Below, piece after piece: positions 1-12,500 of a stretch of DNA of 64,000 nt (positions within the stretch are counted from its first letter, which is position 1; every line of letters begins with the position of its first letter). The translations under genes were made by a program, and so were the position numbers. Under the pieces are notes generated by a model. That model was not told the DNA's origin. It saw only the letters and a program-made list of their open reading frames with translations, and ran no database searches. The DNA comes from Pseudeuparius sepicola (Eukaryota > Arthropoda > Insecta > Coleoptera > Anthribidae), in assembly GCA_963920635.1 (NCBI GenBank), contig OY987298.1, positions 57,515,949 through 57,579,948 on the forward strand, read 5' to 3'.

Positions 1-480
1 ATTTTGTTAAATATATCAAGCTGCAAAAAATTAACTGTGACAATTTGGATTTTTCTTGTTTTTGATCTTCCGATTGCCACGTACGCACCTGAGTTTTTCG
101 TTTCTGTGCTAGCCCAGTGTCTAGCAGACCTCCAGTGCCATTTTGGTAAATAGTTCAAGCCGGTGAAAAATCAATTGCGGAAATTTGGATTTTTCTTGTT
201 TTTGATCTCCCGATTGCCCCGTACGCACCTGAGTTTTTCGTTTCTGTGCTACCCCAGTGTTCAGCAAGCCTCTAGTGCCATTTTGTTAAATATATCAAGC
301 TGCAAAAAAATAATTGTGACAATTTGGATTTTTCTTGTTTTTGATCTCCCGATTGGTGCTACCCCAGTATCTAGCATGCCTCCAGTGCCATTTTGGTAAA
401 TAGTTTAAGCTGGTGACAAATCAATAATTGTGGAAATTTGGATTTTTCTTGTTATCTGAATTTTTTCGTTTGGGGTTGCC
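1..480. repeat. Tandem repeat of ~140 bp with alternating monomer types
   Basis: Four monomers begin near 1, 140, 280 and 391, each opening with a version of ATTTTG(T/G)TAAATA and containing GGATTTTTCTTGTTTTTGAT. Types alternate: the first and third carry TTGTTAAATATATCAAGCTG, the second and fourth carry TTGGTAAATAGTT. The third monomer is shortened to ~111 bp. The array is cut by the left window edge, so its true length is unknown. Short reading frames inside it are by-products of the repeat. Confidence 0.8.
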
Positions 481-777
481 CCATAGGTATATATCAATTT
501 TGCTGCTGGCATCATTTCTTGGTAAACTGCAAGATACGAAAACATCTCTGGAAATAAGAATTTTAAACAATTTATTTCATTCTCAATAATTATTACTATA
601 CAAACCTACCTTTTAATTTATTCAATTGTTGTTTTCTGGTGTACTGACTAAGTATTTTATCAATTTGTGGTAGACATTAGTGCACTATGCGTAGGACCAG
701 TACTTAGCTGGTGTGCTGTAAAAACGAGATTCGTGATTCTGATTTCGTTGCCGTCTCGAGAAACGTAATGCTGCATG
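481..777. other. No gene recognised
   Basis: AT-rich sequence between the tandem repeat and the hAT-related block. No coding frame, tRNA or clear repeat was recognised. Confidence 0.4.
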
Positions 778-1636
778 TGCATAATTTAGGACTAATCTAC
801 TTATGTTGGGCAATCACAACACATTTTATACATTCCACAACCGAATATCTTTACGCATTGGTAACCACAATGGCATTATAATTATTGTTCTTGTTAACGG
901 GGTCGGGGTTATTTTTGCCTTAACCCAGCATTCATTATTATTTTGTCCTTTCTTCTGCACATATCCATAAGTCCATTCTCTAGTTGACCTAAAGGGAGCA
1001 TTCACAGATACGTATATAATCGTAATATTACAACAATAATCAAACAAACAACATACCTTCCTCTTAATTTTTCCGGGTTTTGCTCGCAGTTTGTATTAAT
1101 AACTTGACACACCAAAGCAAGTAGTGAACAGAACAAGCTTTAACAAAACTTGTCTTCATTATAATCCGAAAAAATAAAGTATTCACAGCCAGATTCTTAT
1201 AACAAACTGAGAACAGAAATGATTAAGTTCCCGTCTACGAAAGTGAGGTTATAAACGCACAAAACACAAAACACAATGTCAACTGCAAAATGCGGTGTTG
1301 CCGCTGATTATCCATAAACAATCGACTCGTATGTCATCTGTCATATTTTATGGGGGGCGTCTAATAAGTTCAGAATGGGATCGGTAAAATCCAAATATTT
1401 CATTGAAATGCTTGGAAATTTGATTATTTCTCACCAGGCGTATAAAAGCTGGATACAATAATTTATCTGGGAATGCTTGGTTATATAAAAAAAGACGAAA
1501 TAACTACTAATAAAATAGCAGGTACTTATTGAAATTAGGGATCGTGACGTCACATTCCCTACTTTTGCGACCGTTTTTTTCAATTTTTGAGCAAACTAAT
1601 GGACAAAAAAATCTGTTGGTGGGGTTCCGTGATTAT

Positions 1637-2761
1637 CTAGACATGTTTTACAAATTCCAATGAAAAAAAATATTTTTTATTCCTAAGTCCATTGCATGTC
1701 AAATGCATTATATCTGTTACTCGACCCATCTTTATCATGTTCGCAGCATTATCACTAATTACCGCGAATATTCTTGTTTGGTACATATCTTGTGCTTGCT
1801 TTTTTGCAATCTCAATTATTTCTGCTAATTTTTCTCCTGATTCCTTTTCTTCACTTAGGTCCCAATTATCGAGAAAAACAGCTTTGCCTGATGCGGAATG
1901 CAACAAAACAGTGACATTTTTTGTATTGGGATTTTCATTCTTCCAACCATCAATAAGCATGACTGATTCCGCTTCGAATTTGATACCTTCTGTAAACTTA
2001 TTAAAAATATGATCTAATATTTTACTAGATAAAGCCTTTCTAGAAGGAATAGGGTAGCTTGGTCGAAGGAAACGTATGAAATTGCGGAAATGCGTGGAAT
2101 CGATTACACTAAATGGGATGTTGCAACCAAAGAAGAATGTTCCCAATAGTTCATTAGTTTTATCAATTTCCTGAATGGTCATTTTATCCATGAAAGAAGT
2201 TAATGATGAAGCCGAAGTTGATGGCCTAGAATTAGAATAGTCAACAGACTCAACCTCAACAGAGGTAGTTTGGTCACCACTGGGATTGTCGGTAATGTTA
2301 ACGGTAGTATCCAAATCCAAAGTTAAAGTATTATCATAATTGTCAGAAACAAGGTAATTGATGGTAAAAGCTTCGCTCTCCATATTCACAGCATCCATAG
2401 ACGAAGAATCAACATTGGAACACAAATCTGACAATAACGTATTATCTGCAATGTCACTGATGTCCTCACTTTCGTCAGTGTCAGTACTGTATGCCACTCT
2501 GTCACTATCAGTTCTACGAATTTTTTTTTTACAATGACCATTTTTGCTTTGAGCTAATTTTGATACTACTGCTTTACTTGTAGATTGTTCTTTGGCAGGA
2601 GGATATTTGCATACATTTCTATGCATCGAAAGGCGGCTTGCACTTGTGTTATGTAACTTTTTTTCACACACCGTACATAGAGCTAGGGTTATTTGTTCCT
2701 CTTTTATTTTTTCAAAACCTTTAGCCCATACTGAGTGAAGGGGACGACCAGCCGAACTCAT
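1637..2761 (-). pseudogene. Truncated hAT transposase (BED finger plus DUF659-like core)
   Basis: The frame encodes 374 residues. Residues ~29-51 hold a BED-type zinc finger (CTVC, then H and C of HRNVC). Residues ~60-190 are acidic and serine-rich and look like a linker. Residues ~209-260 match the DUF659 region of hAT transposases, with FFFGCNIPFSVIDSTHF as the signature. The first catalytic Asp is in IDGWKN (~271) and the second in ISDNAANM (~337). After MHLTCN the sequence leaves the family and stops, so the rest of the RNase-H fold, the third acidic residue and the hAT dimerisation domain are missing. Full-length relatives are usually 600 residues or more. The product is probably inactive; a spliced continuation cannot be excluded. 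Confidence 0.8.
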
Positions 2762-2799
2762 CTGTAAAAAAATATCTAAATAGTTACAGCTTTAAATGA

Positions 2800-3300
2800 A
2801 GAATGAAGAATAGTAAGAGCTACAACCGATGACAGATTCGGTTTTGAGAGAGTAACTCAAAAATGGCTAACAACAACGTTATTTGAATTGTTGATGATTT
2901 TTACATTTTCAAACTACCCTTATACCTCACATGTCACATGCCACGAAAATGAGACTCTTATGTCCATTTGCACCTTTTTCACTTACATTTTAAGGGAGAC
3001 TGTAAGTGACAGTTCTGAATAACGCCAACTAATTCTAATAATCAAACCTATCACTGCCAGTTAAACTTATCCTTAACTTTAAAGAGAAGTGTAGAGTTTC
3101 AAATGAGTAATGAGTAAATTAAAATAATATGTAAAAGATGCCTCAAATCATTATTCAAGTTTCAAATGAAAATAAAATATTGAAACATAATGCACATACT
3201 TACCCTTTATTAGTTTTGTGTTTATTCTTAAAATAAAACAAGTATTCACAACAAAACTCTCAACAGTGTCACATCAACAACAGTCAAATAGATAATAACT
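2800..3300. other. Upstream region of the hAT remnant, no gene seen
   Basis: AT-rich sequence upstream of the - strand transposase start. No open frame of note; probably the element's 5' untranslated or promoter region. Confidence 0.4.
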
Positions 3301-3625
3301 GCTTTATTTGTAATTTGTAAGGTTACCTATGCTTGACAGAACAGAGCATGCGCAGTACAATAATTTATACCAGAATAATATCGTATTATACAGTATGATA
3401 CTGTTAAATACAGAATTTATTGTGAAGAAGTATAATACTGTTTTATACATTTTATACATCCGTATAATACGTGTACCGTATAAAACCAATTATACTGTAT
3501 ACTTCCCAACCCTGCTTGCATGTTACCTGCAACCAGTCCTACTTCCTTGATGATGATTGTAATATTATTTCCTGTGCCCAGTATCACCATTTGATTTGAT
3601 TACTTTTGTCTTGTTGGATGTTAAT

Positions 3626-4985
3626 TTATGTATTTATTTATTTATTTATTTATAAGTGATCATTAGGGATACAAACAGGTGAAATAACCCACTATAGTAT
3701 CCGCGACTAAATATAAAAAATGTATATACACATGCGACGTCGCATCCAGGTCGAAACTAATTTAAAATTAATCGATTACCAAACCCATCTTACAAAAATA
3801 AAATAAAATATGCAAAAGAGAAAAACAAAGAGAAAATTAATGTTTACATATATCTAATGAATTATAGCCTCGAACTTAGCCCACCTAGCTTTGTAAATTA
3901 ATAAAATAATATTTCAGTATATATTCAGTATATATATTAAACAACATCGACCTGAGAGGAGAGCGTGGGGCTAAGCCTTGGCAGCTTAATGCAGATCCCT
4001 TGATTCCTCCTTTACTGTCTTTGACATAAATTCTACGATGTTTAGAAAATCAAAGATAACGTTTGCGTATTTCGGAGAGATGTGTGCATTTATTAATTTC
4101 TCATAGAGCCTGAATATCTCCATTTGATCATATATGCTGATTGAATGTCTAAAAATGTCCCTACAGAGAATTTATTTTTACCAAAACTTATCTGTATTGA
4201 TTGGGTTATGGCCAGCATCCATGCACTCTTTCCTGAACCCCAATTTATTCAATGGAAAAAATTATTTTTCTCTAGTTGGTATTCCAATCTGTTTTTATGA
4301 TTGTTTCAAGAATTTTGCCTGCACAGGGTGTTAATGCGAGGTCTGAAACTGTTGTCTGTTGATTCTTTGTTTGGTTTAAGGAAAGGGTATATGATAGCTG
4401 CTGTCCTCCATTGGTGTGGTATTTTACCTTGTCCAAGACATTTATTGTAGAAATCAATCAGTACAGTTTTTGCCATAATCGGAAAATTTTTAATCACAGA
4501 TATGACATGTTGTCAATCCCTGGGGCTATATCTTTCTTACTTATAATAACCTTTTCATACTAAAAAAACATTTGTGGAACTTTTGTTTAGAATTTGTAGT
4601 GCAAAATTGCCATAGATGGAAATTGTTTGTAGTTGTTGTTCACTTCCCAATATATTTTTAAAAGCTTTCACATGTTTCCAAACTTTAGCAATTGGTGTTT
4701 CTCTGTTAATTGTGTGGCAAAATTCCCTAAATTTTGGTTTCCTTCTATTTCTTAGGAATTGTTTGGTTGCTGCCGCTTGTTTCTTGAATGCAATATAATA
4801 ATTTGTCATACTAAGGGGTTTTTTCCCCTCTGATTATATGTTCAAGTTCTTCATACTCAGTTATTATCTGTAATATATTCTGTCAGTTTTTGTCTAATGT
4901 AGGTCTCGTAAAGAGCCCAATTTGCTTTTTTGTCATTTCATTTGTCGGTCCTTTGATGGGGATTCTGTATGGTTCTTGTGTTTAC
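3626..4985 (-). mobile_element. LINE remnant, jockey-like reverse transcriptase
   Basis: Broken frames on the - strand follow the order of a LINE ORF2. Near 4980-4830 is an endonuclease-end-like stretch (IPIKGPT). At 4809-4560 is the linker before the RT, with KQAAATKQFLRNRRKPKF and VWKHVKAFKN. At 4500-4306 is the first RT block, with FYNKCLGQGKIPHQWR and FLKPNKES. Near 4180-4130 is RT motif A, FLDIQSAY, and near 3980-3920 a motif-B-like GLAPRSPLRSMLFNI in a shifted frame. The YADD motif and C terminus are gone. The 3' end carries a (TAAA)n tail, seen as (TTTA)n on the + strand at 3626-3653. Several frameshifts and stops show it is dead. Confidence 0.8.
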
Positions 4986-4989
4986 TTGA

Positions 4990-6230
4990 TACTGTTAATA
5001 CAATTTAACTAGACACGCCGCGGGAATGCTTGGAATGCAGTCTAGTGGGGACACGGCGCACTATTGGCTGCCTTGAATCCCTACTACGATCGCTATTGAC
5101 GACAAGGTTGTCAGTTATACGACATCGCATTTAAATTAATACATCTGTTTATAAAGAGTAACAAGGATGATTTTCAAACATTTGGCGACAGCGCCCGGCT
5201 AACTGTCTGTTGTCTCTGCCTGGCTAGCCCCCAGTGGCTAGCCTATAGCATCACCTCCAAACTGTGCGGCACGAAGTAGGAGTAAAACCTAACCCCCACC
5301 CCCCTGCACGCTTCACACCGCGTGTTCCACCTTACGCCCCCTTAGTTGGGACATGCTTGCTTGCTCCAAATAATTCAGTGGTTTCCCCATTGACATTCTG
5401 GGGCTATTGTATTTGTAACAAACGTTACATCTAATGCAGATTTACTTACCATGGATGCAAGAATTGTGGTGGGCCATTAAGAAAAACAAGGTCAAGTTTA
5501 TCTATGGCTTCAACTGAATATTTCCCCTCAATGTCTGTTTTCTCACACCCCCATTGCTAACTTTTGTGGCAAAATTATTGATATCTGTAGCAATATTTTG
5601 AGTCATATTTGCCATTTATTCTTAGCAATTGACATGAAAATTCTGTTACATGCAACTTCCCTATTTGGAAATCATTCTGTATACTTCCTATGAGCCTGAA
5701 ATCTTGAAGACAGTCCCTATAACTCCCTAATCATATTAGTGATTGAATTAATGCACCCGTGTGGAAGAGTCAAATTAGAGAATTTTTGAAAGAAAAAAGC
5801 TTTACAACAATAAATGTTTTTTGGGAAGTAAGAAGGCTTTTTTCAAAAATTCTCCATCGTATTAGTGAATTTGTTAGATGGCATTGTCACAAAATATCCT
5901 CAGGCCCATATTTCACTTGGTCCGAACACGTGTGTGTGTGTGTGGGCGTGTAAGCACAGCTGTCGGATGACTAACGAAAAAAAATGAAGATAGTGAATGT
6001 ATCATTCGAAGGTTTCTATCCATAAGCAGCTCGTTAGCATTATTTAGAGAAGAAACACTAGAGATATCAGTCCACTAGGAGGCGCCTTCTTTACATTGTT
6101 ACAGTAAACACAACCAATGTTACCAATGTTTTGGTTACATCCCTCTCTGGTCTAGGTCTTATTTCCATGAAACAAACATATTTTTCACTCTTTGTATCAT
6201 TGTTCGGCTGGGTAATTTATTTATTTTTCC
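4990..6230. other. No gene recognised; small hairpin at 5777-5860
   Basis: The stretch lies upstream of the first visible ADRM1 exon and is presumably ADRM1 intron. It holds a hairpin with arms near 5777-5800 (GAGAATTTTTGAAAG) and 5836-5857 (CTTTTTTCAAAAATTCTC), and a short TG run at 5930-5945. I searched by eye for the ADRM1 Pru domain and did not find it here. Confidence 0.4.
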
Positions 6231-6232
6231 AG

Positions 6233-6582
6233 AGGCCCTAACAGTGGCAGCGCTCGCACTAGCACAACCCCGGCACTGACCCATCGCAGTGCAGTGCCCA
6301 GCACTCCGACCACAGCGATCACCACCGCTTCGACTACGAACCAGAGCTCTACCACTCCAACCACAACGGTCACTACGCCTGCCCCGGGGCTGACTACACC
6401 CCAGGCACCCATACCAGTTACGACCCCGAGTGCTCCGTGGATCCAGCGCTCTCGGGACCCTGTAATCGAACCGACTACTACCGGCCAGACGAACCCAATA
6501 CAGCTGACCGACCTGCGGAACTTCTTGCAGGGTATATCATCGATACAGTCAACCCCGGAGCAGGGACAGCAGCAGGCAGGAG
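6233..6582 (+). CDS. ADRM1: ADRM1 exon: Pro/Thr/Ser-rich linker
   Basis: The acceptor is a pyrimidine run ending in CAG at 6230-6232 and the donor is GTTAGT at 6583. The frame reads GPNSGSARTSTTPAL and continues as a Thr/Pro/Ser-rich linker to IQLTDLRNFLQGI and a Gln-rich end. The exon is clearly GC-richer than its surroundings, as a coding segment would be. The upstream intron is phase 2: the first base, A, completes a codon begun in an exon outside the recognised sequence. A Val-rich open frame on the opposite strand is only the complement of this low-complexity linker. Confidence 0.9.
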
Positions 6583-9500
6583 GTTAGTAATGCAATCACC
6601 TGTTTTTATTGTGTTTTTTCTCACCTGGATATATTTGATTGATATAATATTTATTTTAAAAATATGTAAATTTTTCAATTCAGTCAAAATTCAGTAAATT
6701 TTAATTTGATTTATTAGACTGTACTATAACGACTGATTCATATAAGTTTCAAGTTTATAACCTGTAGAAATGCACGCTTAGCCAATATTAAGTCAATGTG
6801 TAGTTGCACTTACATAGAGTCATTGTATTTCGTATTGCACAATTATTTTCACTGATTTGCAAATTGGGTACAGTTAGCATCAATATACTTTTGACAGGTA
6901 CAAAGTTGGGGGGAGAAGTCAGGCATCATACAGATCGTTATAAAGTGCCCTTTATGATTTGATTTTGTTAGTTTGATATAAATTTTACCTACTTTATATT
7001 CATACATAAAATCTTGTATGTCACTCATATATTAACAAGGCTTTATGAGACTCGTCATATTGTGACAACTTTTCCAATTCTAAACAAAGTAAGCCCAAAA
7101 TTTCTGTATCTGGAAAGTCCAAAACAACAACCACAGCAGAACACCTAAGTCAGGGTATAACAAGGTCACAGAACAAGAACACCCTCCAACAATATCAGCC
7201 AACATCCCAAAACACAAAAGACCAGCATAAACTATAAAGATTAGCGTTCGCATTTTCATGGTAAAGGGTAATTCGTGTTTGATATACAACACGATGAATG
7301 AATAAATCTAAAAATTATAGTTACCATACTGTTTATCCTTATTGTTTTACTGTTTATTATTTCTATAATGTCACCACAAATTAAGATTTTTGGAATTCTG
7401 TATTTGAATTTTTTCTTGGGTTCCAACCTTATTTCACCACCATATTCAAAGCCATCTTTCAAATTCACTCTCTCTTTTGGGGTCAAAAGAAGTAGCACCT
7501 TAAAATTTTTGATTCTATTTTATTTCAAAACTGGGGTGAACTCAAAAAACTGAAATATGCCAGGGGACTAGACATTACTATTATTTTGGGTTCTACAAAA
7601 AAAAAGTAGAAAGTCGTACTATCCCAATGTTGTGTGGGTTAATTATTATAAGTAAATCGCATCAAGGAGCAATGCTGTAAATCTACATTTTGAGATGTAT
7701 ACAAGTATACATACTATTACCCGAATCGAACCAGAGGTCTATCGAAGGCGAAAATATACCCAGTTCAAATAGTTCATGATGTTTAATATTGAGAATTCAA
7801 CGCCTGCCAATATGAACCAAAGAAATGACATAATTTTTGAAATATTAAGCAATTAGGTGATGATTTCAGTGATAATTTTCGCTGAAGTCCTACTCTCTTA
7901 GTTACGTCCTAGTTATACTAAACCAATATTGTGGCAGCTAAAACTGATAACCCAATAATTTCTTCCCATTACCAAATTTAATATAGGACTAGAAGATATG
8001 TTTTCAGTTAACTCATTGATCGTTAAATATCTATTAGCACAAAAAACATATTCAGAACCGAAAGCTCAACCTAAATGACAGCTGTCAAATGGACTTTATG
8101 GTAATTTTTTTTTTTTAATTTTAAAAGTAAAATTTTCATCTGACCTCAACAGGTTAGAGAGGTCCTGGGTTCCAATCCGGGTTGTGGCTGCTTTTTTATT
8201 TTTATTTTTTAAATTACATTTTTATAATATAAATAAATATTTATAATTCTTGTAGTTAATTTATTCTTAAGAAGTTGGGTTGATAAATTATGAATAATTA
8301 TTATACTATATTTGCAGTTGTTAAATTCTCTTTTTAAATACAATTCGTGTATGCCTAATAATAGATAATACCTTAAGCGCCTTAAGCTATAATTTATCAC
8401 TCATTATAATCCCAATGCTAGGAAAATACCACTCCTACTGTGCAGTCGTGGTATTTTCAGCTTTGGGGATTATAATTTGTAAAATTAACGAAACATATTA
8501 TGAATAATAGGTACACCACTTGTTGGTAAAACTTTGCCGTGGTGTATGTCTACCCCGATTTTTTTTAAATTTTGGCTACCCCCCTATTTTCGAGGTCCCT
8601 GAACACGAATCTGACCTTAGCTTTTGACGCTCGGACGTACACGGCGATATTTGTGGTTATAATCTGGATGAATTTTTACTATAATAATAATAATAATAAG
8701 CAATCTTTATTTCCACATGTAATTACATTAAAACAAAGGAGACAACGTCAGTAGGCAACATGCCGCTGAGATATTTGTATTACAAAAAACATAAATAAGG
8801 TAGAGTTTAACTTAAATAGTCCTCTATAGAGTAACTTCTAATTCTAATAATAAATTGAAAATTTGTTTTTAATTTTTTTTTAAATGATAGTTTGTTTAAT
8901 ACATTCGGGTAGATGATTGTAATATTTTATACAGTTATAATATACATTTTTTTCTGTTGATGTCAATCTATGTGCTGGAACTACGTAGTTAAGTGTTCTT
9001 GTGTTATGTATACTTTGAGGTTTGGCATCTTCAAATAAATGTCTGTTTTTGAAGCAAAATAGTACACCTTCTTGTACATATAAAGCATATACTGTAAGTA
9101 TTTTATTATTTTTGAATTTTCCGAGACATGATTCATGATAGTTTAGATTGAACATTGTTCTTATAGTGGCTTTTTGGATTCTGAAAATTCTTATCAAAGC
9201 CGTCGAGGCTCCGTATCTCATTTTTTACTCAAATGTTGCATAATACACCGTTTCCCTTATTTTAATATTTAGATACTGTGATAACAGTTTTAAGGAGTAA
9301 CATGCCGAGTTTAATTTTTTTGTAATATTATCAATTTGAATGTCCCACTTTAATTTGTTATCTAAATAGATTCCTAGGAATTTTGTGTCATTTTGAAGTT
9401 TATATGTGCCAGTGTTTAGGATAATGGCATCACCATCCACGACACCTCGAGGGCTCTGAAATAAGATTAAATTTGTTTTTTCTTGATTTAAACTGAGATC

Positions 9501-12500
9501 ACTTTGTCTAAACCATATTTTTGTTTGCTCAAAAGCTTCAGAGGCATCCTGTATAAGTTCATGAAAGTTGTTACTTCGTATTAGAATATTGGTATCATCA
9601 GTATAGTTTGTGAGACTTGCATGTGTATTTAGTATGTTAGTAGATAAATCATTTATGTAGATTTATACATTTTTTGCTGGTGAACTATGCAAGTTTTTTG
9701 TTTACGCCCTGCTAGGATGACTGAAACCATTTATAGTTACTGTTTCTGACTCCACAACTGAATAGTTTGTTCAGTAATAAATCTGTTAAGAGTCATGACC
9801 GCGCAGACAAGATCTAAAATTAACGGTCGCGACGACCGGCTCCAATCTCAGGAATATTCTCCTCTAATCACCCCTCACCACGCACTCTCGTCCCTTCCCC
9901 TCTCACCGGCGGCGCGTTTAGCGCGAGGAACGGTGTCGGACGAGGCGCGACGTTTTTTCGGACCCGAGCGAGTCGGACCGCCAGGCAGCCGAGAGCTGAA
10001 TCGGTCGGAAGGGCGCCGGTGTACAGGGTGATTCCGCGAAATTAGGCCACTTCATAACTTTTTTATTTATCAACTTAGAAAAAAAATATCAAATACAAAA
10101 GTTGTAGGGCTGCAACCTGACTACTTCATGGCGTTTTGTTGTTGACTCGGTTTGTGTATTTGTTGGGCTATTGTTGAAAAAATATAAATATTAAACACAT
10201 ATATAAATATTAAACACATACCTACCCCTATTTGTACGAATTCCGAAAGTATCTTTTCGGGTCTTTTTTGTTATTTACTAACCCTGTTTTTTTCTTCAGT
10301 GCCTTGCGGAAAATTGGGTTATAGAAATTAATAAAAAAAAACATAAGTTTTGTCTGTATATTTCGATATTTTCTATGCAATAATAATTGTTTTTCTGATA
10401 AGTGCACTGAATTGGAAAGACATTTTTTTATAACTTTTTACAATTTTTTCTGACATGAAATTATTATTCCTATCAATCAAACAGCCAAAGTAGAACAGTG
10501 TTTCAATAAATTATTATTTCCACAGTAGGTAGGTAGGTTATGCTATATCTATGTGGTATTTTGGATTTCTATTACTTTTTTCTTTTACTACTTTGTGCCT
10601 CTTTAGATGTGTTGTGGTCGGATCTACCAATTCCGGGAGCAAACGTTTTAAATATAACTTCGTCAATTTTGGCTCCATCTGTTTTTCCAAAAAATCGCGA
10701 AGTCTATATTTAGGTATAAAATTTTCATTTTTAAATTTTTCCCAGCCCAAATGCCAAAAAGGCACCCTTAGTTGCCCTTGTACAGGGTGGTTCATTATAA
10801 ATTGACACGCCCCTTAACTTGTTAGTTTTTGAGGTTAGAAAAAAAAGTTTTTGGCAAAAGTTTTAGATAAATACAAAGTTTTTTGTGACGCTATTGGACC
10901 GTGTACAGTTCTTTATTTCGAGAATATAATCAGTAAAATTTGAAAAGGCTCCTAAACATTTTGGAGTTTCACTGTATTACTCTCTTGTTTAAAACAAATT
11001 TTTTTTGTTATTACATCGATCATCTATCTTTATCGCGAGATCCACAAATTCGAGTTAAATAAATTTAGTATAAAATTTGAAAACGGAATTTTTCAAAAAC
11101 GGAAAAAGATAATGCCACAAAGTTTAATATCATTTTAATTGCCTTGATGAGCAGATTTAAAAAATGCAAAAATATATAGGGTGTTCCATTTAAAAAAACA
11201 TAAGTTATGTCTGCCACGGCTTTCTAGAACACACTGTACACGGTCCAATAGCGTCACAAAAAACTTTGTATTAGTATCTAAAACTTTTGTAAAAAACTTT
11301 TTTTTCTAACCTCAAAAGTCAATTTATAATGAACCACCCTGTACTTGAAAATACCATTTATAAAAATTTTAAAAGTTTGATTTTTCCTACAAAAAAAAGT
11401 ACAGGGTGATCATTTTTAGAGGCCCAGCCTCTCTTGGTGGAACGGGGTCAAAGATATGGAGATATTATACAGGGTGAGTCAGAATGTATAGTAAATACTT
11501 TAAAGGGGTGTTCGGCAGGTGGTTTTAAGGGGTCTTTCATATAAAATTTTTCGATTTGGGCTTTCCTTGCCAAGTTATTCGGGTCTACAGGGTGACCCAA
11601 ATATTTTTTTTATTTTTATCTCAATACCGGCGCTACTTAAAAATTTGAAATTGGTATGTGTTATCTACTTACGGGAAGACGCCTTAGGGTAGTTTATTGA
11701 TTTACACACTGCCCTAAAAAGGGTAAAAACTAACAACCCCTATTAATTTTTTTGCTCGAATTTTTTTGTGGGTCATTTTTACGTATAACAAAAATATGAT
11801 TTGCGTAGCCCTTTTATTTAAGAAACTTTTTTCCCTGTACATTTTTTCTCGAAAACACAATATTTTTCCTACAAAAAAAATTATTTCATGATAAATGCCA
11901 TTCCCCTGACTACAGAAAATCAAGTAAAAATTCATAGTAGACGGGCATCAACAATTTAATTATTTTTTTACCTGAGAAATCAATGAGAAGTAATATTTCT
12001 CTCCCTAGGTAAATAATGATAATAAAAAAATACCTAGGTAAATAATGAACAATTTTCTATATGACATTTAAAAATTATTTTCATTTTATCAGCTTGACAA
12101 CTGAACTCCCAGGCTTTCGAAGTATTTGAAAAAAGCGAGAAATGACTAAAATATCAAAATCTAATCAAATATGTAAAATGTGGCAATATTTCAATGTTAG
12201 TAGTAAAAAAAACTATAGACACTTCGGTTGAGAAGGACATTATTTAATGGCTCACTTCTCAACCTAAGTGTATAATGTACTATTATTGAACATTAAAAAA
12301 ACAAAAATATAGTGTTACAGTAGATGCCCAAAATGATATGTCCATAATAAAAGGGCTACCTACACAAATCATATTTTTGTTATATGTAAAAATGACCCAC
12401 AAAAAAGTTCGAGGAAAAAAAATAATAGGGGTTGTTAGTTTTTACCCTTTTTTAGGGCAGTGTGTAAATGAATAAACTACCCTAAGGGATTTTGAATGAT

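Larger units (their letters stand above)
778..3514 (-). mobile_element. hAT-type DNA transposon remnant
   Basis: On the - strand this stretch starts with a terminal-repeat-like CAGGGTTGGGAAGTATAC at 3514, followed by a subterminal region (3300-3500) rich in short inverted GTATAATAC-type motifs. It then carries a truncated transposase frame (2761-1637) and a non-coding 3' block (1662-778). The 3' block is repeated in inverted orientation at about 47270-48227. The matching left terminus and the 8-bp target duplication were not found, so the outer limits are approximate. Confidence 0.6.

Noticed and set aside
3304..3550. Overlapping open frames on both strands rich in Tyr and Ile
   Set aside because: They come from the self-complementary GTATAATAC-type subterminal repeats of the hAT remnant.
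6221..6412. Val-rich open frame on the - strand
   Set aside because: Complement of the Thr/Pro-rich ADRM1 linker, whose homology and splice sites fix the + strand as coding.
8136..8200. tRNA gene
   Set aside because: The B box fits, but no acceptor stem or anticodon arm could be paired; kept only as a tRNA-related repeat.
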